Source: BP-191 sp035940575
GTDB lineage: Bacteria; Actinomycetota; Actinomycetes; BP-191
Direction: 5' to 3'
Length of the DNA stretch: 58,325 bases
NCBI GenBank assembly: GCA_035940575.1
Contig: DASZER010000014.1
Coordinates: 1 to 58,325 of the forward strand
A program made the position numbers and the translations under genes. This document shows positions 7,976-16,984 of this stretch, piece after piece. The notes beneath the pieces are model-generated. The model searched no databases, was not told the DNA's origin, and worked only from the letters and a program-made list of their open reading frames with translations. The first letter of the stretch is position 1; each line of letters opens with the position of its first letter.

Positions 7976-8917
7976 ATGGCGGAACGACCCTTCCTCGCCT
8001 GGCGGCAGCCGAGTCCCGTGCTCCCGCTCGTCCCTCCGTACGGCGGCCTCAAGGACCCCTGCGTGGTCCTGCACCGCGGCGTGTGGCACCTGTTCGCCAC
8101 CGGCTGCAAGGACGGCTTCTGCTACGACGTCGTCCACGCGACCGCCCCCCGCCCCGAAGGCCCGTGGACCTGGCTCGCGCCGTCCGTCCTCGACGGCGGC
8201 GACGGGCCGAGCGCCTGCGCGCCCGGTGTCGTCTCCGACGGCGACCGCCTGCACCTGTACCTCCAGCAGGCCTACAACGAGCTCGGCGGCGACATCACGC
8301 ACCTCGTCTCCGACGACGACGGCGCGACGTTCGTCTCGCGCGGCACCGCGCTGCGCAGCCACGCGGGCACGACCGAGGCGGGCGTCTACGACGCGCACCC
8401 CGGCGAGGTCGGCGGCACCAGGTACCTCGTCTACGCCGGCTTCGCGAGCGTCGGCGAGCCGGACCTCCACCTCGCCCGCGCCGCCACCTGGGACGGCGTG
8501 TGGGAGCGCCGCGGCGTGATCCTCGGCCACGACGACGTGCCGTGCCACAACCCGCGCGGCTGCGACGCGTACGAGTGGGGCCTCGAGGGCGGCCAGATCG
8601 CCGAGCTGCCCGACGGGCGCACGCTGCTGCTCGGCGTCTGCTTCCTGCCCGACGGCGAGCACGGCAGCCGCCAGCGCGCGATCCTCGCCGTCGCCGACCA
8701 CCCCGAGGGCCCGTACGACTTCCTCGGGCCCGCGATCGAGCCGAGGGCCTACGGCAGGCCCGGCGAGAACGGCCACGGCTGCGTCGTCGTGCACGAGGGG
8801 CGCGTCTACCTGTACTTCCAGCACCGCGACGGCGAGGGCTCCCCGTGGACCCTCCACGTCTCGTCGGTCCCCGCGAGCGCGATCCCGCGGGAGACGCCGC
8901 TGGAGAGCGTCGCGTAG
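7976..8917 (+). CDS. Glycoside hydrolase-like five-bladed propeller protein (GH43/GH130-like)
   Basis: 313 aa. Repeated beta-propeller features include LKDPCVVLHRGVWHLFATG at the first blade, then APGVVSDGDRLHLYLQQ, VYDAHPGEVGGTRYLVYAG, GLEGGQIAELPDGRTLLLG and ENGHGCVVVHEGRVYLYFQHRDG. Acidic residues at blade starts (the Asp in KDP, the Asp in YDAHP and the Glu in EGGQ) are candidates for a GH43-like catalytic triad. No signal peptide is visible, so it would act inside the cell, perhaps on an imported oligosaccharide. It is first in the galactoside operon. Family assignment is tentative. Confidence 0.7.
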   Translation: MAERPFLAWRQPSPVLPLVPPYGGLKDPCVVLHRGVWHLFATGCKDGFCYDVVHATAPRPEGPWTWLAPSVLDGGDGPSACAPGVVSDGDRLHLYLQQAYNELGGDITHLVSDDDGATFVSRGTALRSHAGTTEAGVYDAHPGEVGGTRYLVYAGFASVGEPDLHLARAATWDGVWERRGVILGHDDVPCHNPRGCDAYEWGLEGGQIAELPDGRTLLLGVCFLPDGEHGSRQRAILAVADHPEGPYDFLGPAIEPRAYGRPGENGHGCVVVHEGRVYLYFQHRDGEGSPWTLHVSSVPASAIPRETPLESVA

Positions 8918-8946
8918 TAGTCGCCCTTGTGGGGTACGTGGGCGCC

Positions 8947-9957
8947 ATGACGTTCCCCGCGGCTTCCCTCGGCACCTCCGGCCTCTCGATCTCGCGCGTC
9001 GGCTTCGGCGCCTGGGCCGTCGGGGGCGGCGGCTCCCGCTTCGGCTGGGGGAGCCAGGAGGACGACGACTCCGTCCGGGCGATCCGCCACGCCGTCGACC
9101 GCGGCGTGAACTGGGTCGACACCGCCGCGTTCTACGGCTACGGCCACTCGGAGGAGGTCGTCGGCCGCGCGCTCAAGGAGATGGGCAACGACCGGCCCCT
9201 CGTCTTCACGAAGTGCGGCCTGCGCTGGGACGACAACGGCGACCCGCACAACCGCATGGCGCCGGACTCGGTGCGCGAGGAGTGCGAGGCGTCCTTGCGT
9301 CGCCTCGGCGTCGACGTCATCGACCTCTACCAGGTGCACTGGCCGCCGACCGACGGCACGCCGCTGGAGGAGTACTGGGCGGTGATGGCCGAGCTGCGCG
9401 ACAGCGGCAAGGTGCGCGCGATCGGCCTGTCCAACCACGACGTGAAGCAGCTCGAGCAGGCCGAGCAGGTCGCGCACGTCGACTCGCTGCAGCCGCCGTT
9501 CAGCCTCGTCTCGCGCGACGCCGCCGCGGACCTGATCCCGTGGTGCCAGGAGAACGGCACCGGCGTCATCGTCTACAGCCCGATGCAGTCGGGCCTGCTC
9601 TCCGGCGCGATGACGCAGGAGCGGATCGACAACCTCCCCGACGACGACTGGCGCAAGTCCAACCCCGACTTCACCGGCGAGGGCGGCAGGCGCAACCTCG
9701 CGCTCGCCGAGGCGCTGCGCCCGGTCGCGGACCGGCACGACGTGTCGTGCGCGGCCGTCGCGGTCGCGTGGACGCTCGCCTGGCGCGGCGTCACCGGCGC
9801 GATCGTCGGCGCGCGCACTCCCGAGCAGGTCGACGGCTGGATCGACGGTGCCGACCTCGCGCTGACCGCGCGCGACCTCGACGAGCTGACCGAGGCGGTG
9901 AAGCGCACCGGTGCGGGCAGCGGCCCCGCCGACCCCCGTACGACGGCGCACTCGTGA
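8947..9957 (+). CDS. Aldo/keto reductase
   Basis: 336 aa TIM-barrel oxidoreductase. The AKR tetrad is visible: Asp in VNWVDTAAFYGYGHSE, the Tyr of FYGYG, Lys in VFTKCG and His in DLYQVHWP. The NADPH-binding tail includes AIVGARTPEQV. It resembles the AKR branch that holds sugar dehydrogenases and YghZ-like reductases. ATG 8947 was chosen; an in-frame GTG lies at 8938. Its stop overlaps the next start by GTGA. In context it may oxidise or reduce a galactose-derived sugar, which is inference. Confidence 0.9.
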   Translation: MTFPAASLGTSGLSISRVGFGAWAVGGGGSRFGWGSQEDDDSVRAIRHAVDRGVNWVDTAAFYGYGHSEEVVGRALKEMGNDRPLVFTKCGLRWDDNGDPHNRMAPDSVREECEASLRRLGVDVIDLYQVHWPPTDGTPLEEYWAVMAELRDSGKVRAIGLSNHDVKQLEQAEQVAHVDSLQPPFSLVSRDAAADLIPWCQENGTGVIVYSPMQSGLLSGAMTQERIDNLPDDDWRKSNPDFTGEGGRRNLALAEALRPVADRHDVSCAAVAVAWTLAWRGVTGAIVGARTPEQVDGWIDGADLALTARDLDELTEAVKRTGAGSGPADPRTTAHS

Positions 9958-10994
9958 CGACGATGCGCGCCGCCTACCTCCCCGGAGGCAGGCGGGTGGA
10001 CCTCCGCGACGTCCCCGTCCCCGAGCCCGGCCCGGGCCAGCTCCTGCTGAAGATGGGCGCGTCCACGATCTGCGGCTCCGACCTGCGCGCGATCTACCGC
10101 GAGCACCTCGGCGTCGGCGCGGAGGCGTACCAGGGCGTGATCGGCGGCCACGAGCCGTGCGGGCAGGTCGTACGCCGCGGTCCCGGCGTGACGGCGTTCG
10201 CCGAGGGCGACCGCGTCGTCGTCTACCACATCGCAGGCTGCGGCTCGTGCCCCGACTGCATGGCCGGCTACGACATCTCCTGCCAGCGCCCCGAACGCGC
10301 CGCCTACGGCTGGCAGCGCGACGGCGGCCACGCGGAGTACATCCTGGTCGAGGAACGCAGCCTCGTCCCGCTGCCCGACGACCTGTCGTACCTCGACGGG
10401 GCGAGCGTCGCGTGCAGCGTCGGCACGGCGTACGAGGCGCTGTGCCGCGTCGACGTCGGCGGCCGCGACACCACGCTCGTCACCGGGCTCGGGCCGGTCG
10501 GCCTCGCCGCCGGGCTGCTCGCCAAGAAGATGGGCGCGACGTGCGTCATCGGCGTGGACATCGCCGAGGAACGCCGCGCGCTGGCCCGCGAGGTCGGCGC
10601 CGTGGACGAGGCGATCCCTGCCGAGGACGCCGTCGCCGAGATCAAGCGGCTCACGCAAGGCCACGGCTGCGAGACCGCGATCGACTGCTCGGGGTCGCCG
10701 CAGGGACGGGTCACCGCGATCGACGGCGCCCGCCGCTGGGGGCGCGTCGCGATGGTCGGCGAGGGCGGCCGTCTGGACGTCGACGTGAGCCACCAGGTGA
10801 TCCACCGCAACCTCACGATCCTCGGCTCGTGGGTCACGAGCCGGTGGCGTACCGCCGAGCTGCTCGAACGCCTCGTAAGGTGGCGCCTGCACCCCGAGGT
10901 GCTCGTGACCCATCAGTTCCCGCTCGACCGAGTGGCGGAGGCGTACGAGGTGGCCGACAGCGGCGTGGCAGGCAAGGTGGCAGTGACGCAGTGA
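9954..10994 (+). CDS. Zinc-dependent medium-chain alcohol/polyol dehydrogenase
   Basis: 346 aa MDR enzyme. The catalytic zinc ligands are Cys in STICGSD and the His-Glu pair of GGHEPCG. The structural zinc loop is complete (CGSCPDCMAGYDISC). The Rossmann motif TGLGPVGLAAG and the acidic residue of GVDIAEE indicate NAD(H) use. Similar proteins include threonine, sorbitol and galactitol dehydrogenases, and the clustering suggests a sugar or polyol substrate. The GTG at 9954 overlaps the previous stop as GTGA; ATG 9963 is an alternative start. Confidence 0.9.
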   Translation: MTTMRAAYLPGGRRVDLRDVPVPEPGPGQLLLKMGASTICGSDLRAIYREHLGVGAEAYQGVIGGHEPCGQVVRRGPGVTAFAEGDRVVVYHIAGCGSCPDCMAGYDISCQRPERAAYGWQRDGGHAEYILVEERSLVPLPDDLSYLDGASVACSVGTAYEALCRVDVGGRDTTLVTGLGPVGLAAGLLAKKMGATCVIGVDIAEERRALAREVGAVDEAIPAEDAVAEIKRLTQGHGCETAIDCSGSPQGRVTAIDGARRWGRVAMVGEGGRLDVDVSHQVIHRNLTILGSWVTSRWRTAELLERLVRWRLHPEVLVTHQFPLDRVAEAYEVADSGVAGKVAVTQ

Positions 10995-13750
10995 CCCCGC
11001 TCTCCTTCGACGAGTACGGGGTGGCGTCGCTCGACGGCGTGTGGGACTTCCACGCGGGCGACGCGCAGGACCCGCAGCCGATCACCGTTCCCGGGCTCTG
11101 GGAGGCGCAGGGCCACCTCGAGCTCGACGGCGTGGCGACGTACTGCCGCCGCTTCGCCGTCGAGGACACCGGCGGGCACTGGACGCTGACGTTCGGCGCG
11201 GTCATGGACATCGCCGAGGTGTGGCTCAACGGCACGCACCTCGGCATGCACGACAGCCCGTTCACGCCGTTCTCGTTCCCCGTCGACGTGCGCGCCGACA
11301 ACGAGCTCAAGGTCCGCGTCTACGACCCCGCGCTGGACGACCCCGAGCACATCCGCCTCCCGCACGGGAAGCAGGGCTGGGCCAACAACCACTTCCCGAG
11401 CCGCCCCAGCCTCTACATGACCTACGGCGGCATCTGGCTGCCCGTGACGCTGCGGCGGCACGGTCCCGTCGTCGTGGAGGACGTGTTCGTCAACGGCGAC
11501 CCGGACGACCTGCGGGTGCGCGTCGAGCTGGTCAACCGCACGGACGCGCCGGTCACGACGCGTCTCGGCACTCGCGTCGTCAACCGCGCGAACGACCGCG
11601 AGGTCACCCTCGCGGCTGGCGCGTCGGAGGTCGTGGAGGTGGCGTTCGGCGCGGTCGCCGCGAAGCGCTGGCACCCCGGCTCCCCCAACCTCTACACGGC
11701 CCTGGTCGACGCCACCATCGACGGCGAGCTGAGCGACGCGAAGCGCGTGCGGTTCGGCCTGCGGACCATCCGCATCGAGGGCACGACGCTGCTCGTCAAC
11801 GACGAGCCGTACCGGATGAAGTCGGTGCTCGTGCAGGGCTTCACGGCCGACCGGCTCTACGCCGAGGGCACCCGCGAGGAGATCGAGGCGGAGGTACGCG
11901 CCGCCGCCGCGATGGGCTTCAACACGCTGCGGCTGCACATCAAGGCGTTCGACCCCGTGTACCTCGACGTCTGCGACGAGCTCGGCATGCTGCTCGAGTG
12001 CGACCTGCCGGTCGCCGAGCCGATCGACCACGAGGACATGGGCTCGGACACCGAGACCGCGCGCGCCTGCCTGCGCGCCATCAGGGAGCAGGTGCGGCGC
12101 GACCGCAACCACCCGTCGATCATCCTGTGGTCCGCGATGAACGAGCTGACGCTCGACCGCGAGGGCGCGCACTACTGGGACAACTACGAGGAGTTCGCGC
12201 GCACGCTCTACGCCGCCGTCGTGGAGATGGACCCGACCCGGCCGTGCATCGAGAACGAGTGGGTCGAGCCCGAGCCCGAGCGCGTCTTCTGCTCGCCGAT
12301 CCTCACCGCGCACTGGTACGGCCGGCTGCACGCCGACTACCTCGACAAGATCGAGCGGGAGTCCGCGCGCTGGCGCGACGTCGGCAAGCCGCTCTACATC
12401 AGCGAGTACGGCGACTGGGGCCTGCCGCAGATGCCGTACCTGCCGGACGCGCCGTTCTGGGACACCCACGACGTCTACGCCACCGGGCTCGCGGCGTCGC
12501 TGTGGCCCAGCAGCATCGCGCGGTTCGTGACGGAGACGCAGCGCTACCAGGGCCTGTCCGACCGGCTGCAGACCGAGGTGTTCCGCAGGCACGACCACAT
12601 CGGCGGCTACTGCCTCACCGAGCTGACCGACGTGCCGCACGAGCTCAACGGCCTGCTCGACCTCTACCGCAACCCCAAGCCACTCGCGATCGCCGAGGTC
12701 GCGCGGTCCAACCAGACGGTCCTCCCGATGCTGGAGCTGGACTCGCTCGTGGTGCGCGCGGGCGAGTTCCTGACCGCGCCGCTGCACGTGAGCAACGACG
12801 GGCCGGCGCTGGACGACGTGACGGTCGAGGTGCGTTTCGGCGACACGCCCGGCTCGATCCCGTCCGAGGACCTCGCCGCGCACGACGCGACGGACCTGTC
12901 GGAGGGCAAGCTGCTCGCGCGCTTCGACGAGTCGTCGTGGGGCACGCGCATCGGCACCGTCGAGGGCTACCGCGCGGCGCGCCACGGCGAGGTGACGATC
13001 GCCGCGCCCGAGGTGCGCGGCAGCCACGACCTCGTCGTGCGGCTGCGCTCGGGCGGGCGGCTCGTCAGCGAGAACCGCTACCCCATCCACGTCGTCGTCG
13101 CCGAGCCCGCGCCGTACGACGTCCGCGTCGCCGGCGAGGGGGCGACGGCCGGCGCGCTCGCCGCCGTGGGCGCGCGGGTCGGCGCGACCGGGCCGACGTT
13201 CGTGCCGGAGCTCGGCCTGACGCCTGACCTGACCGAGGACCTGCTGGCCCGCCTCCACGACGGCGAGACCGTCGTCGTCCTGGCGCAGCGCGCCGACGCG
13301 GGGCCGCACTACCCGGTGCCCGCCGAGATCGTGGACGTCGAGACCGTGTGGGGCTCGACGGTGTTCCACTTCACGACCGACATGGGGTCGCTGCCGTCGC
13401 TGCCCCGGCGTGCCGTCCTCGTCGCGGAGGACTCCACGATCCAGGCCAACGCGATCGTCGTGCGCCTCGGCGGCGAGGCGTGGCCCGACGTTCCGGAGGT
13501 CATCGCGTACAAGCCCGCGCCGAACGCCGTCACCGGCCGCATCGTCGGCTCGCACCGCGTCGGGCCGGGCCGGCTCATCGTGTGCCAGTACCGCCTGGTC
13601 GAGCCCGCGCTGCGCGGCGACGCGGCGGCGTGCGCGGTCCTCGGCGACCTCGTACGCCTGGCCGCCGACCCGCCGCCGCGGATGACGCACGAGCGCGTCA
13701 CCAAGGAGGACGGCCGCAACGTGACGTTCTACTCGTGGGAGACGGTGTGA
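10991..13750 (+). CDS. Glycoside hydrolase family 2 (beta-galactosidase/glucuronidase-like)
   Basis: 919 aa, longer than a minimal GH2. An N-terminal sugar-binding jelly-roll (SLDGVWDFHAG...VPGLWEAQG) is followed by an Ig-like domain and a TIM barrel from about residue 270. The acid/base Glu is residue 385 in HPSIILWSAMNEL, and the nucleophile Glu is residue 472 in LYISEYGDWG. The last ~350 residues include a beta-rich domain and a region (about 710-900) resembling a glutamine-amidotransferase-like or jelly-roll accessory domain. There is no signal peptide, so action is cytoplasmic. With galK and galT nearby, beta-galactoside cleavage is the simplest role. GTG start with GTGA overlaps at both ends. 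Confidence 0.92.
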   Translation: MTPLSFDEYGVASLDGVWDFHAGDAQDPQPITVPGLWEAQGHLELDGVATYCRRFAVEDTGGHWTLTFGAVMDIAEVWLNGTHLGMHDSPFTPFSFPVDVRADNELKVRVYDPALDDPEHIRLPHGKQGWANNHFPSRPSLYMTYGGIWLPVTLRRHGPVVVEDVFVNGDPDDLRVRVELVNRTDAPVTTRLGTRVVNRANDREVTLAAGASEVVEVAFGAVAAKRWHPGSPNLYTALVDATIDGELSDAKRVRFGLRTIRIEGTTLLVNDEPYRMKSVLVQGFTADRLYAEGTREEIEAEVRAAAAMGFNTLRLHIKAFDPVYLDVCDELGMLLECDLPVAEPIDHEDMGSDTETARACLRAIREQVRRDRNHPSIILWSAMNELTLDREGAHYWDNYEEFARTLYAAVVEMDPTRPCIENEWVEPEPERVFCSPILTAHWYGRLHADYLDKIERESARWRDVGKPLYISEYGDWGLPQMPYLPDAPFWDTHDVYATGLAASLWPSSIARFVTETQRYQGLSDRLQTEVFRRHDHIGGYCLTELTDVPHELNGLLDLYRNPKPLAIAEVARSNQTVLPMLELDSLVVRAGEFLTAPLHVSNDGPALDDVTVEVRFGDTPGSIPSEDLAAHDATDLSEGKLLARFDESSWGTRIGTVEGYRAARHGEVTIAAPEVRGSHDLVVRLRSGGRLVSENRYPIHVVVAEPAPYDVRVAGEGATAGALAAVGARVGATGPTFVPELGLTPDLTEDLLARLHDGETVVVLAQRADAGPHYPVPAEIVDVETVWGSTVFHFTTDMGSLPSLPRRAVLVAEDSTIQANAIVVRLGGEAWPDVPEVIAYKPAPNAVTGRIVGSHRVGPGRLIVCQYRLVEPALRGDAAACAVLGDLVRLAADPPPRMTHERVTKEDGRNVTFYSWETV

Positions 13751-14754
13751 GCGGCGCGACGAGCGGCGAGCGGCGGCGCAACCCCACGGCCGACGAGTGG
13801 ACGACGTTCGCGACGCACCGGCAGGACAGGACGTTCCTGCCGCCCGCCGAGCACTGCCCGCTCTGCCCGACGCGCGACCCCGAGCACCCGACGGAGATCC
13901 CGCGCGAGTCCTACGACTTCGTCGTCTTCGACAACAAGTTCCCCTCGCTCGTCCCCGACGCGCCGATGCCGTCCACGCCGGCGGGCGGCGTGTACGACGT
14001 CGCGCCCGCCGCCGGCGCGACCGAGGTCGTCGTCTACTCCGACGACCACGACCTGAAGGTCGCGGACATGCCGGTCGAGCGGATCGCGCGCCTGGTCGAC
14101 GTGTGGGCCGACCGCTACGCCGAGCTCGGCAAGCGCGAGGAGGTCAAGTACGTCTTCGTGTTCGAGAACAAGGGCGAGGCGATGGGCGTCACGCTGCACC
14201 ACCCGCACGGGCAGGTGTACGCCTACCCCGAGATCCCGCCCCGGCCGATGCGCGAGCTGACCGCCGCGCTCGACCACTTCGCGAGGCACGAGACGTGCGT
14301 GTGGTGCGACGTCGTCGCGCGCGAGCGCGTCGACGGCGTGCGGGTCGTCGTCGCCAACGAGAGCGTGGTGGCGTTCGTGCCGTACTGGGCGCGCTACCCG
14401 TACGAGGTCCACGTCACGATGCGCAGGCACGCCGCGTCGCTGCTCGACGTCACCGCGCCGGAGCGCGTCGCGCTGGCGGAGGTGCTCAAGGCCGTGCTGC
14501 GCGCGTACGACGGCCTCTTCGGCTTCCCGATGCCGTACGTCATGTCGATGCACCAGGCGCCGACCGACGACGGCGAGTGGCAGCACGTGTCGCACCTGCA
14601 CCTGGAGCTGACGCCCCCGCACCGCACGGCCACGAAGCTCAAGTACCTCGCCGGGTCCGAGCTGGGCGGCGGCGCGTTCATCAACGACACCGTCCCCGAG
14701 GACACCGCGGCCGAGCTGCGCCGGGCGCTCGCGGGGCTCGAAGGGCCCGAGTGA
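13747..14754 (+). CDS. galT: Galactose-1-phosphate uridylyltransferase
   Basis: 335 aa HIT-superfamily enzyme that swaps UMP between UDP-glucose and galactose-1-phosphate. The nucleophile is His154 in the HHPHGQ motif. Zinc-type pairs CPLC and CVWCD and the C-terminal HLHLELTPPHR are present. The NKFPSLVP segment is typical of the N-terminal half. With galK, divergent upstream, it supplies two Leloir steps; no galE is in the window. The GTG at 13747 overlaps the GH2 stop as GTGA. Confidence 0.95.
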   Translation: MSGATSGERRRNPTADEWTTFATHRQDRTFLPPAEHCPLCPTRDPEHPTEIPRESYDFVVFDNKFPSLVPDAPMPSTPAGGVYDVAPAAGATEVVVYSDDHDLKVADMPVERIARLVDVWADRYAELGKREEVKYVFVFENKGEAMGVTLHHPHGQVYAYPEIPPRPMRELTAALDHFARHETCVWCDVVARERVDGVRVVVANESVVAFVPYWARYPYEVHVTMRRHAASLLDVTAPERVALAEVLKAVLRAYDGLFGFPMPYVMSMHQAPTDDGEWQHVSHLHLELTPPHRTATKLKYLAGSELGGGAFINDTVPEDTAAELRRALAGLEGPE

Positions 14755-15779
14755 TCCTCGACGCGCTCGACCTCGACGCCCTCGTCCTGCGGCGTCCCGG
14801 CAACGTCGCGTGGTGGTCCGGCGGAGGGCGTACGCACATCCTCGCCACGCCCGAGGTCGGCGTCGCCGCGCTGGTGATCCGCCGCGACGGCGTCGAGGTC
14901 GTGACGGCGGTCAACGAGGCGCCGCGCCTGCGCGCGGAGGAGCTGCCCGACGACGCGCTGCTCGCCCGGCTCGGCGGCGGCACCGTCACCTGGACCGTCC
15001 TCCCGTGGGCGGACCCGCTCGCCCTCCCCACCGGCGACCGCATAGGCGCCGACGGCCCCCTGCCCGGCGCCCGCGACGTGTCGGCCGAGGTCGAGGCCGC
15101 GCGCCGCTCGCTGTCATCGCATGCCGTCGAGCAGTACCGCTCGGTCGGCCGCCGCGCCGCCGAGGCGATGACCGACGCCGCCCTGTCCCTCACCCCGGCC
15201 ATGACCGAGCACGCGGCCGCCGCCGCGGTCGGCGGGGCGCTGCTCGGACGCGGCCTCGACCCCGTCGTCCTGCTCGTCTCCGGCGGCTCGCGCGTGGGCG
15301 TGCACCGCCACCCGCTGCCGACGGACGCGCCCGTCGGCGACCTCGTGATGCTCGTCGCCTGCGCGCGGGGACACGGCCTGATCGCGAACCTCACCCGCTT
15401 CGTCTCCTTCGGCCGCGTCCCGCCCGGCTACGACCGGCTGCTCGGCGTCGAGGCGGCGTTCCTCGACGCGACGGTGCCGGGCGCGCGGGTGGGCGACGTG
15501 TTCAGCGCGGGGACGGCGGCGTACGGCGACGACGAGTGGACCCTGCACCACCAGGGCGGCCCCACCGGCTACGAGTCCCGCGACCACCTCGCGACGGCCG
15601 CCTGCGACGAGCTGGTGGAGCCGTGGCAGGCGTTCGCGTGGAACCCGTCGATCCCCTCGCTCAAGATCGAGGACACCGTGCTGGCCACGCCTGACGGGCT
15701 CGACGTGCTCACCGTCGACGAGCGCTGGCCCACGGTGGTGGCGCAAGGGCGCCAACGGCCGGCGTTGCTGGAACGTTAG
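14751..15779 (+). CDS. M24 (pita-bread) fold protein lacking most metal ligands, creatinase-like
   Basis: 342 aa. An N-terminal creatinase-type domain (LDLDALVLRRPGNVAWWSGG) precedes a C-terminal M24 fold. Of the five metal ligands of metal-dependent M24 aminopeptidases (Asp, Asp, His, Glu, Glu), both Asp are gone: the usual VDIG and SD/GD positions read LVACA and IANLTR. The first Glu is replaced in AWNPS. His in TLHHQGG and the last Glu in LKIEDTV remain. Creatinase is a known metal-free member of this fold and also lacks these Asp residues; a His comparable in position to its catalytic His may be in VHRHPLPT. It is last in the galactoside operon and coupled to galT by GTGA. Confidence 0.8.
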   Translation: MILDALDLDALVLRRPGNVAWWSGGGRTHILATPEVGVAALVIRRDGVEVVTAVNEAPRLRAEELPDDALLARLGGGTVTWTVLPWADPLALPTGDRIGADGPLPGARDVSAEVEAARRSLSSHAVEQYRSVGRRAAEAMTDAALSLTPAMTEHAAAAAVGGALLGRGLDPVVLLVSGGSRVGVHRHPLPTDAPVGDLVMLVACARGHGLIANLTRFVSFGRVPPGYDRLLGVEAAFLDATVPGARVGDVFSAGTAAYGDDEWTLHHQGGPTGYESRDHLATAACDELVEPWQAFAWNPSIPSLKIEDTVLATPDGLDVLTVDERWPTVVAQGRQRPALLER

Positions 15780-15866
15780 GGAATCTTCGTTGCGGGTAGG
15801 GCGGAATGCAGTACGGATCCGCCTCAGCATCCCGGCGGGTCCTCTTCGACATCGAAGGATCCTGCG

Positions 15867-16982
15867 TTGGATGAGCTCGTCGTCCTGTCCCACCTCCGCT
15901 GGGACTGGGTCTTCCAGCGCCCGCAGCACCTGATCTCCCGGATCGGTCGCGGGCGCCGTACGTGGTTCGTGGAGGAGCCGGTGCCGACCGCCGGCATCGA
16001 GGAGCCGCGCCTCGTCACCGTCGACGCGGACGTCGTGACGCGCGTCTGGCTCGAGGTGCCGGGCGAGCCCGGCACGCACGTCGGCTTCAACGACCCGCGC
16101 GCAGCGTCGTACTTCGAGCGGCTGACCGGGCTGATCGGCCTGCCGTCGGACGCGCGCGACGTGTGGCTGTACACGCCGATGGCGCTCGACCTCGCGCTCG
16201 CGCTGATGCCGCGGCTGTTCGTGTACGACGTCATGGACGACCTGTCGTCGTTCGCGGGCGCGCCGCCGGAGCTGCTGCTGCGCGAGCGCCAGTCGCTGCA
16301 GGAGGCGTCGGTGGTGTTCACCGGCGGACGTTCGATCCACCGGGGCGTCGAGGGCCACAACCCGCGGACGTACCTGTTCCCGAGCGGCGTGGACGTCGAG
16401 CACTACGCGCCCGCCCGCACGCTGCGCCCGTCCCACCGCGAGCGCCACGTCGCGGGCTACGTCGGCGTCATCGACGAGCGCATCGACCTCGGCCTCGTCC
16501 GCGACCTCGCCCGCGCGCTGCCCGGCTGGGAGATCCAGATGGTCGGGCCCGTCTGCAAGATCGACGAGTCGTGGCTGCCGCAGGCGCCGAACATCGCCTA
16601 CCTCGGCAAGCAGCCGTACGAGAAGCTGCCCGACGTCATGGCCGGCTTCGACGTCGCGCTGATGCCGTTCGCGCTGAACGACGCGACCCGCTCGATCAGC
16701 CCGACGAAGACGCTGGAGTACCTCGCCGCCGGCCTCCCTGTCGTGTCGACGCGGGTGCCCGACGTCGTGTCGGACTTCAGTGCGTTCGTGCAGCTCGAGG
16801 ACGACGGCGAGGGCTTCGCGCGGGCGTGCCGCAACGTGCGCCGCCACGACGTCGCCGCGCGCGACGCGCGGCTCGCGCCGGTGCTGGCGCGCTACCGCTG
16901 GGACTGGATCGCCGACCGGATGCAGCGGCACATGGAGGACGTGCTCTCGGGCGCGGCTGCGGTCGAGCAGGAGACGGCGTGA
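15867..16982 (+). CDS. GT4-like glycosyltransferase
   Basis: 371 aa GT-B type transferase. The N-terminus VVLSHLRWDWVFQRPQHL is characteristic of a family often encoded near sugar-nucleotide mutases. The donor-binding half has VAGYVGVIDERIDL and the GT4 region RSISPTKTLEYLAAGLPVVST. No membrane segment is present. The TTG start at 15867 is supported by GAAGGA at 15854-15859, seven bases before it. The next gene, a UDP-galactopyranose mutase-like flavoprotein, overlaps or abuts it, suggesting that this enzyme may transfer galactofuranose or a related sugar; that is inference. Confidence 0.88.
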   Translation: MDELVVLSHLRWDWVFQRPQHLISRIGRGRRTWFVEEPVPTAGIEEPRLVTVDADVVTRVWLEVPGEPGTHVGFNDPRAASYFERLTGLIGLPSDARDVWLYTPMALDLALALMPRLFVYDVMDDLSSFAGAPPELLLRERQSLQEASVVFTGGRSIHRGVEGHNPRTYLFPSGVDVEHYAPARTLRPSHRERHVAGYVGVIDERIDLGLVRDLARALPGWEIQMVGPVCKIDESWLPQAPNIAYLGKQPYEKLPDVMAGFDVALMPFALNDATRSISPTKTLEYLAAGLPVVSTRVPDVVSDFSAFVQLEDDGEGFARACRNVRRHDVAARDARLAPVLARYRWDWIADRMQRHMEDVLSGAAAVEQETA

Positions 16983-16984
16983 CC

